Shown here piece after piece: positions 24,764 through 29,817 of a stretch of 29,817 nucleotides of DNA. Source of the stretch: Bacteroides sp. CAG:1076 (GTDB taxonomy: Bacteria > Bacteroidota > Bacteroidia > Bacteroidales > Bacteroidaceae); the NCBI GenBank assembly GCA_000436795.1, contig HF993251.1:16724-46540 (forward strand), written 5' to 3'. Both the position numbers and the translations under genes were made by a program. The stretch's first letter is position 1, and every line of letters starts with the position of its first letter. The notes under the pieces are model-generated. The model was given only the letters and a program-made list of their open reading frames with translations, was not told the origin of the DNA and ran no database searches.

Positions 24764-25330
24764 ATGATGAAAGATGAAATTAAAAAGGCATGTGAAGTCA
24801 TGCAGAAAGGTGGCGTAATACTTTATCCCACCGATACAGTGTGGGGAATAGGTTGTGATGCGACCAATGAAGAGGCTGTAAAACGTGTGTACGAAATTAA
24901 GCGAAGAGCTGATAGTAAGGCGATGCTGGTACTTGTCGACAGCCCGGTGAAAGTAGATTTTTATGTTCGTAATGTACCTCCTGTAGCATGGGATCTGATA
25001 GAAATGACAACTAAGCCCCTTACAATTATTTATGATGGCGCACGTAATTTGGCTCCTAATCTGCTGGCTGAGGACGGTAGTGTCGGAATACGTGTGACAA
25101 GTGAGGCATTCTCAAAGGAACTTTGTTTCCGCTTCCGTAAGGCAATCGTTTCAACATCGGCTAATATTAGCGGACAGCCTGCACCTGCCGTATTCAGCGA
25201 AATAACTGAAGAAATAAAGAATGCTGTAGATTATATAGTCGATTTCCGTCGTGAAGAAACAGGCCATCCCAAACCATCCAGCATCATTAAGTTGGGTGAA
25301 GGAGGAGTAGTGAAAGTCATAAGAGAATAA
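24764..25330 (+). CDS. tsaC: L-threonylcarbamoyladenylate synthase (TsaC/Sua5/YrdC family)
   Basis: 188 residues from the first of two adjacent ATGs (24764 and 24767). The frame is open further upstream from a TTG, but that part overlaps the promoter. YrdC-fold signatures are present: GGVILYPTDTVWGIGCDA, YEIKRRADSKAMLVLV, then GIRVTS and the closing VSTSANISGQPAP. It makes threonylcarbamoyl-AMP from threonine, bicarbonate and ATP, the first step of the t6A37 modification of ANN-decoding tRNAs. No C-terminal Sua5 domain, so it is the short TsaC-type; the YciO paralogue is a less likely alternative. First gene of an operon, 12 bp before the ClC gene. Confidence 0.88.
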   Translation: MMKDEIKKACEVMQKGGVILYPTDTVWGIGCDATNEEAVKRVYEIKRRADSKAMLVLVDSPVKVDFYVRNVPPVAWDLIEMTTKPLTIIYDGARNLAPNLLAEDGSVGIRVTSEAFSKELCFRFRKAIVSTSANISGQPAPAVFSEITEEIKNAVDYIVDFRREETGHPKPSSIIKLGEGGVVKVIRE

Positions 25331-25342
25331 AATACATAGTTG

Positions 25343-27142
25343 ATGAAAACATCGCAAGACAAATTTGATTTGCTTCAGCGTTTCATCCAATGGCGGGAAA
25401 AACATATCACGAATAAACAGTTTGTCCTGATATTAAGTTTTCTCGTAGGTATTTTTACAGCATTAGCTGCTTATGTGCTGAAGTTCCTGGTAGAATATAT
25501 AAAGGAGTTCCTGACGGAGAATTTTGACCCGATGGGTGCTAACTGGTTGTATCTGGTTTATCCGGTTGCAGGTATTTTTATTACCAGTCTGTTTATTCGG
25601 AAAGTGGTACGTGATGATATCAGTCATGGTGTGACTAAAATTCTGTATGCCATATCACGTAAACAAAGTCGTATCAAGCGGCATAATATCTGGTCGTCTG
25701 TTTGTGCTTCTGCCATAACAATTGGATGTGGTGGTTCTGTCGGAGCAGAAGCGCCTATCGTGTTGACAGGTTCGGCTATCGGTTCTAATTTAGGTAGTAT
25801 TTTCCGTATGGATCATAAGACGCTAATGCTACTTGTGGGATGCGGTGCTGCCGGGGCTGTTTCTGGAATCTTCAAGGCTCCTATAGCCGGGCTGGTATTT
25901 ACTTTGGAAGTGCTAATGATTGATCTGACAATGGCTTCGCTTCTTCCATTGTTGATTACGAGTGTAACAGCTGCTTCTGTATCTTATTTATTGTTAGGTA
26001 CGGAGGCTATGTTCCAGTTTCATCTTGATTATCCTTTTTCCCTGGAGCGTATACCCTATGCCATTGGATTAGGTATATTTTGTGGACTGGTTGCCTGGTA
26101 TTTTACTCGTTCCATGAACTGGATAGAGAACATATTCCGGCGTTATTCCAATCCGTATGTAAAATTCGTTATCGGTGGTGCAATGCTGAGTATCTTGATC
26201 TTTCTTTTTCCACCGTTGTATGGTGAAGGATACGATACAATCAGTCTGTTGCTGAATGGAGAAACTGCTGCCGATTGGAATACGGTGATGAATAATTCAT
26301 TCTTTTATGGTCATGCCAATTTGCTGGTAGTGTATTTGGTGCTCATAATTCTGTTTAAGGTTTTTGCATCAAGTGCTACCAATGGTGGAGGTGGTTGTGG
26401 TGGTATCTTTGCTCCGAGTCTGTTCTTGGGATGTATTGCTGGTTTCGTCTTTTCATATGTCTGTAATGAGTTTCATATAGGCAATACTTATATTCCGGAG
26501 AAGAACTTCGCTTTGATGGGAATGGCTGGTTTGATGTCTGGAGTCATGCATGCTCCTTTGACAGGCATTTTCCTGATAGCTGAACTGACCGGTGGTTATG
26601 ATCTCTTCCTGCCCTTGATGATTGTTTCGGTTTGCGCGTATCTGACTATAATCGTATTCGAGCCTCATAGTATTTATTCAATGCGTTTGGCAAAGAAAGG
26701 AGAACTGATTACTCACCATAAGGATAAAGCAGTTCTTACTTTGATGAATATGGAAAGTATCGTTGAAACCGATTTTCTGAAAGTTCGTCCGGATATGGAT
26801 TTAGGTGAGATGGTAAAACGTATTTCGCAGTCCAGTCGTAATCTTTTTCCGGTAGTCGATGCCAATGATAGGCTGATAGGTATTGTTGTGTTGGATGATA
26901 TTCGTAACATTATATTCCGTCAGGAATTATATCATCGCTTTCGAGTAGAAAGTTTCATGAAGCCTCCTACAGCTCCTATTATCAATACTGATTCGATGGA
27001 GGTAGTGATGAAAAAGTTCGATACGACCGGTGCATGGAACTTGCCTGTGGTGGATGAAGATAATAAATATATTGGCTTTGTGTCTAAATCGAAGATGCTG
27101 AATACCTATCGTCAGGTACTGGTAGATATTTCAGCGGAATAA
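25343..27142 (+). CDS. ClC-family chloride channel/transporter with C-terminal CBS pair
   Basis: 599 residues from the ATG at 25343 (a TTG lies just before it). About ten or more hydrophobic helices span residues 25-440. The anion-pathway motifs are recognisable: DDISHGVTKIL in place of GSGIP, GCGGSVGAEAP where E136 is the gating glutamate, and GGCGGIFAPSLFLG corresponding to GxFxP. A pair of CBS domains closes the protein (about 455-590; LFPVVDANDRLIGIVVLDDI and NLPVVDEDNKYIGFVSKSKM), usually binding adenine nucleotides as a regulator. It probably exchanges chloride (or another anion) and protons across the inner membrane. Sits 15 bp before fmt in the same operon. Confidence 0.95.
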   Translation: MKTSQDKFDLLQRFIQWREKHITNKQFVLILSFLVGIFTALAAYVLKFLVEYIKEFLTENFDPMGANWLYLVYPVAGIFITSLFIRKVVRDDISHGVTKILYAISRKQSRIKRHNIWSSVCASAITIGCGGSVGAEAPIVLTGSAIGSNLGSIFRMDHKTLMLLVGCGAAGAVSGIFKAPIAGLVFTLEVLMIDLTMASLLPLLITSVTAASVSYLLLGTEAMFQFHLDYPFSLERIPYAIGLGIFCGLVAWYFTRSMNWIENIFRRYSNPYVKFVIGGAMLSILIFLFPPLYGEGYDTISLLLNGETAADWNTVMNNSFFYGHANLLVVYLVLIILFKVFASSATNGGGGCGGIFAPSLFLGCIAGFVFSYVCNEFHIGNTYIPEKNFALMGMAGLMSGVMHAPLTGIFLIAELTGGYDLFLPLMIVSVCAYLTIIVFEPHSIYSMRLAKKGELITHHKDKAVLTLMNMESIVETDFLKVRPDMDLGEMVKRISQSSRNLFPVVDANDRLIGIVVLDDIRNIIFRQELYHRFRVESFMKPPTAPIINTDSMEVVMKKFDTTGAWNLPVVDEDNKYIGFVSKSKMLNTYRQVLVDISAE

Positions 27143-27157
27143 AAAAAGCAGAATATT

Positions 27158-28129
27158 ATGGATAAAAAAGACTTGAGAATTGTATATATGGGTACTCCCG
27201 AGTTTGCTGTGGAAAGTTTGAAAAGGCTGGTAGAGGGAGGATATAATATCGTTGGCGTAATTACGATGCCTGATAAACCAATGGGGCGTCATGGTAGTGT
27301 CTTACAGCCGAGTCCCGTAAAACAATATGCAGTTTCACAGGGATTGAAGGTTCTCCAGCCTGAAAAATTGAAAAATGAAGATTTTATAGCCGAACTCCGG
27401 GGATTGCATGCCGATTTACAGATTGTGGTAGCATTCCGTATGTTGCCGGAAGTTGTATGGAACATGCCTCGTTTGGGAACATTTAATTTACATGCTTCTC
27501 TGTTGCCTCAATATCGTGGAGCGGCCCCGATTAACTGGGCTGTGATAAATGGAGATACGGAAACAGGTATTACGACCTTTTTCCTGAAGCATGAAATCGA
27601 TACAGGGGAGATTATCGATCAGGTACGTGTCCCTATTGCTGATACGGATAATGTGGAAATGGTTTACGACCGTTTGATGCATTTGGGAGGTGATTTGGTA
27701 TTGAAAACAGTTGATGCAATATTGGAAGGCAATGTAAAGACGACTCCCCAAGATGAACTTGCAAAAGTAGAAGAACTTCGTCCTGCTCCGAAAATATTTA
27801 AAGAAACCTGTCGTATAGACTGGACCAGAGGAGTAAAGCGTGTGTATGATTTTGTGCGTGGTCTTTCTCCTTATCCGGCAGCGTGGACGGAGCTTTGTCA
27901 GGAGGGACTTGCTCCTGTAATGTTGAAAATATACGATACAGAAAAGCAATTCTGTGAACATTCATTGACACCGGGAAGCATCGTAACTGATGGTAAAACT
28001 TATTTCAAGATAGCATCAACAGATGGATATGTAAATGTCCTTTCGTTGCAACTGGCTGGTAAAAAACGTATGAATGTACAAGATTTCCTTCGTGGGTATC
28101 GTCATGCAGAAGGAGCATGCGTTAAATAA
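27158..28129 (+). CDS. fmt: Methionyl-tRNA formyltransferase
   Basis: 323 residues, normal length. The Rossmann-like formyl-transferase domain (about 6-190) contains IVYMGTPEFAVESL and the 10-formyl-THF site FNLHASLLPQYRGAAPINWA with N110 and H112; D148 in HEIDTGEI completes the catalytic trio. The C-terminal tRNA-binding beta domain (about 215-318) includes DWTRGVKRVYDFVRGLSPYP. It formylates initiator Met-tRNA for translation start. Last gene of its operon, followed 5 bp later by a strong hairpin. Confidence 0.97.
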   Translation: MDKKDLRIVYMGTPEFAVESLKRLVEGGYNIVGVITMPDKPMGRHGSVLQPSPVKQYAVSQGLKVLQPEKLKNEDFIAELRGLHADLQIVVAFRMLPEVVWNMPRLGTFNLHASLLPQYRGAAPINWAVINGDTETGITTFFLKHEIDTGEIIDQVRVPIADTDNVEMVYDRLMHLGGDLVLKTVDAILEGNVKTTPQDELAKVEELRPAPKIFKETCRIDWTRGVKRVYDFVRGLSPYPAAWTELCQEGLAPVMLKIYDTEKQFCEHSLTPGSIVTDGKTYFKIASTDGYVNVLSLQLAGKKRMNVQDFLRGYRHAEGACVK

Positions 28130-28133
28130 TAAA

Positions 28134-28184
28134 ATACCATTCAGAACAGCCTGGAAGAGGATAAAGGCTGTTGCTGAATGGTAT
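28134..28184. terminator. Hairpin between converging fmt and NigD-like genes
   Basis: Arms 28134-28151 (ATACCATTCAGAACAGCC) and 28166-28184 (GGCTGTTGCTGAATGGTAT) pair along nearly their full length with a single bulge, around a 14-nt loop. It lacks a long T-run on the plus strand, so termination may be partly factor-dependent, but its position between convergent genes supports a terminator role. Confidence 0.7.
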
Positions 28185-28195
28185 GAGATATAAAC

Positions 28196-28936
28196 TTAGA
28201 AACAACAAGATTCTATCGTTTGTGAGGGATTTTCTTCTGTCTGTGTCCCTTGTGAGTTTGACTTTACTACCCATTCTGCACGTTTGTTTGCTCCACTATT
28301 ATAAATGATTTTAAATCCTTTACATTGGGTATTGTAATCAGGAATACTTTCGAGTGTATATGAAACAATTCCCCAAAGGTGCTCTGTGTAAGTATCTCCT
28401 TCATTATTGTGCCTGAATTCTACTTGTAATAATCCGTTTTCATCTAATTGTGTATCAGCATTGAGTACAAGACTGATTCGATGACTGATGTTTGTGCTGC
28501 CATAATATTCGTATTGAATATTCAAGTGTTTTGAACTGAGTGAGGAAGCGGTTATTTGAATCGGATCGTTACCATAAATATCTGCTGATCCTGCTTGTCG
28601 CAAATCGTCAGCCTTTTTGGTTAGAACTTTATTTACTCGGATCAATTCGACCGACGTGCTGTTCGATTCATTTTCTGTTGCACTTCCCGCATATTGGAAT
28701 ACAGTCAGTACTCTTTGTCCGGTAGAATCTGTTTGAGTTGAAGTAATAAATCCAGGGTTGATAGGTATCAGTAATCCGTATGAGTCCGATTCTATCTTTA
28801 TGTCTTTTCCATCGGCATTTACGGTTCCAAGAGTGGAGTAGACTATTTCAGGCTCGTTGTCATTCAGGCAAGCCGAGAAGAGAGTACAACAAAATAATAT
28901 TCCAATAAGGTGGTAAAAATATCTTTTTCTTTTCAT
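28196..28936 (-). CDS. NigD-like lipoprotein
   Basis: 246 residues. The lipobox FSAC places the lipid on C23, followed by LNDNEPE. The N-terminal domain has YSTLGTVNADGKDIKIESDS and GLLIPINPG, which fit the NigD-like OB domain; the remaining beta-rich part (about 100-235) fits the NigD-like C-terminal domain. NigD was named as the gene next to a bacteriocin locus (nig) in Bacteroides, but many genomes carry several copies and their general function is unknown. The tail ends ESCCF, with two extra cysteines. It stands alone; no clear promoter box was found upstream. It converges on fmt. Confidence 0.8.
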   Translation of the reverse strand: MKRKRYFYHLIGILFCCTLFSACLNDNEPEIVYSTLGTVNADGKDIKIESDSYGLLIPINPGFITSTQTDSTGQRVLTVFQYAGSATENESNSTSVELIRVNKVLTKKADDLRQAGSADIYGNDPIQITASSLSSKHLNIQYEYYGSTNISHRISLVLNADTQLDENGLLQVEFRHNNEGDTYTEHLWGIVSYTLESIPDYNTQCKGFKIIYNSGANKRAEWVVKSNSQGTQTEENPSQTIESCCF

Positions 28937-29046
28937 GGTTATTATTCTTGTTTTATTTCATATATAGAATGTATAAAATAACTTTTTACTGCATGCCTGA
29001 TTGTTAAAAACACTTTAAGTGGAATTTTATTCTCCAAGATGTGCAG

Positions 29047-29054
29047 TATTTTTG
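29047..29054 (+). promoter_or_regulatory. -7 promoter box for the ECF sigma/anti-sigma operon
   Basis: TATTTTTG matches TAnnTTTG, giving a start near 29061. This lies downstream of an in-frame ATG at 29039, so translation should begin at 29078 or 29084. No -33 element was found at normal spacing, which may mean another sigma factor (possibly the encoded one) also contributes. Confidence 0.45.
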
Positions 29055-29077
29055 CCTTTGTTACATTTCATAGTAAA

Positions 29078-29647
29078 ATGCAGATGAAAGCTGATATATC
29101 GGAGGAAGAATTGTCGTTACTGTGTCAACGGGGAGATATGCAGGCGCGCCGCACGCTGTATGAGCGTTATGGTGGAGCGCTGATGGCTATATGTCTTCGT
29201 TATATTGGAGATCGTGAAACGGCGGAAGATGTCTTGCATGATGGATTCCTTCGGATTTTTCAGTCAATAAAGCAGTTTACTTATCAAGGAGAAGGCTCAC
29301 TCAAGGCTTGGCTTTCGCGAGTGATGGTAAATGAAGCATTAGGATACTTAAGAAAAAAAAGCGCACAAGTACAGCAGGAAGTCTTGATGACGGAAATTCC
29401 CGATGTTCCTGATACCGACGATAGTGATGTAAATGATATACCTCGTTCGGTTTTGATGAAATTTATATCAGAACTTCCTGAGGGCTATCGTACCGTATTT
29501 AATTTGTATGTTTTCGAAAATAAGAGCCACAAGGAAATTGCTTCATTGCTTGGGATAACAGAACATACTTCATCATCACAATTTTACCGTGCCAAGAGTT
29601 TATTGATAAAGAAAATAAATGAATATAGAAAAAAGGAACTAAGATGA
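29078..29647 (+). CDS. ECF-type RNA polymerase sigma factor
   Basis: 189 residues from ATG 29078 (ATG 29084 is equally possible). Region 2 is clear: LCQRGDMQARRTLYERYGG, then GDRETAEDVLHDGFLRIFQS, the core-binding part, and GEGSLKAWLSRVMVNEALGY. Region 4 follows: LPEGYRTVFNLYVFENKSHK and EIASLLGITEHTSSSQFYRA, the -35-reading helix-turn-helix. There is no region 1 or 3. It would direct a specific regulon, perhaps for envelope stress. The stop overlaps by 4 bp (ATGA) the start of a membrane protein in the anti-sigma position, so the two are translationally coupled. Confidence 0.92.
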   Translation: MQMKADISEEELSLLCQRGDMQARRTLYERYGGALMAICLRYIGDRETAEDVLHDGFLRIFQSIKQFTYQGEGSLKAWLSRVMVNEALGYLRKKSAQVQQEVLMTEIPDVPDTDDSDVNDIPRSVLMKFISELPEGYRTVFNLYVFENKSHKEIASLLGITEHTSSSQFYRAKSLLIKKINEYRKKELR

Positions 29648-29817
29648 AAGAGAGTGATAAATGGGTAGAAAACCTTCGAAATAAGCTGGAGGATTATTCT
29701 GAACCGCTTCCAGATGATTTGTGGGGAAGATTGGAGGAGGAATTGTCTGCACCACGCGTCATTCCGATGTGGAGGACACGCCGCTTTGTTGCTGCGGCTG
29801 CCGCTGTAGCGGTTGTA
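29644..29817 (+). CDS. Putative anti-sigma membrane protein, N-terminal part (runs off the right edge)
   Basis: 58 codons are visible. It begins MKESDKWVENLRNKLEDYSE, then PLPDDLWGRLEEEL, an amphipathic cytoplasmic segment of the type found at the N-terminus of Bacteroidetes anti-sigma proteins, which hold the sigma factor. Next come RTRRFV and an alanine/valine-rich hydrophobic stretch that is the start of a transmembrane helix cut by the window end. The 4-bp overlap with the sigma gene supports the role. No zinc-binding HxxxCxxC motif is seen in this part. Confidence 0.75.
   Translation, partial: MKESDKWVENLRNKLEDYSEPLPDDLWGRLEEELSAPRVIPMWRTRRFVAAAAAVAVV

Overview
The window looks like chromosomal DNA from a gut-type Bacteroidales bacterium (Bacteroides, Phocaeicola or a close relative). 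The grounds are paired SusC/SusD outer-membrane genes, a hybrid two-component regulator, a short RpoD without region 1.1, a NigD-like lipoprotein, Bacteroidetes -7 promoter boxes (TAnnTTTG) in front of most transcription units, and no reliance on Shine-Dalgarno sites. I see no tRNA, rRNA, CRISPR array, complete insertion sequence or prophage.

Region 1 (1-4890). On the minus strand, a large secreted zinc metalloprotease (DUF5117/DUF5118 type) is followed by the start of a SusC-like receptor that runs off the left edge. Divergent from it is a secreted 372-residue protein of unknown function. The 465-bp space between them holds a compound inverted repeat built from CCCTTCAC units and two TTTGTACAAA palindromes 21 bp apart.

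Region 2 (4941-18775). This is a complete polysaccharide utilization locus, all on the minus strand. A hybrid two-component sensor/regulator (HTCS) is followed by an operon of GH16 endo-glucanase lipoprotein, SusC, SusD, an IPT-domain surface glycan-binding lipoprotein and a GH3 beta-glucosidase. Gene content and order resemble known mixed-linkage beta-glucan/laminarin loci of Bacteroides. The expected route is: GH16 cuts the glucan at the cell surface, SusD and the glycan-binding protein capture fragments, SusC imports them, GH3 releases glucose, and the HTCS senses oligosaccharide and activates the operon. An 11-bp direct repeat at 21-bp spacing upstream of GH16 is a good candidate for its operator.

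Region 3 (18766-20732). A small tract with broken coding potential is followed by a two-gene minus-strand unit: a clostripain-family (C11) cysteine peptidase lipoprotein and, upstream of it, a small secreted lysine-rich protein.

Region 4 (20807-28184). Housekeeping genes: rpoD, a secreted protein combining a macroglobulin-like domain with a TonB-plug-like domain but no barrel, and dinB, all on the minus strand with separate promoters. Divergent from dinB is a plus-strand operon of tsaC-like, ClC channel/transporter with CBS domains, and fmt.

Region 5 (28196-29817). A NigD-like lipoprotein on the minus strand, then an ECF sigma factor that overlaps by 4 bp a membrane protein in the anti-sigma position, cut by the right edge.

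Several longest-possible reading frames start upstream of the likely transcription start; promoter positions were used to choose starts for the metalloprotease, the plug protein, dinB, tsaC and the ECF sigma gene. I did not find a convincing wholly new system. The best leads are the two pairs of sites spaced at 21 bp, the barrel-less plug protein, and the clostripain/small-protein pair.
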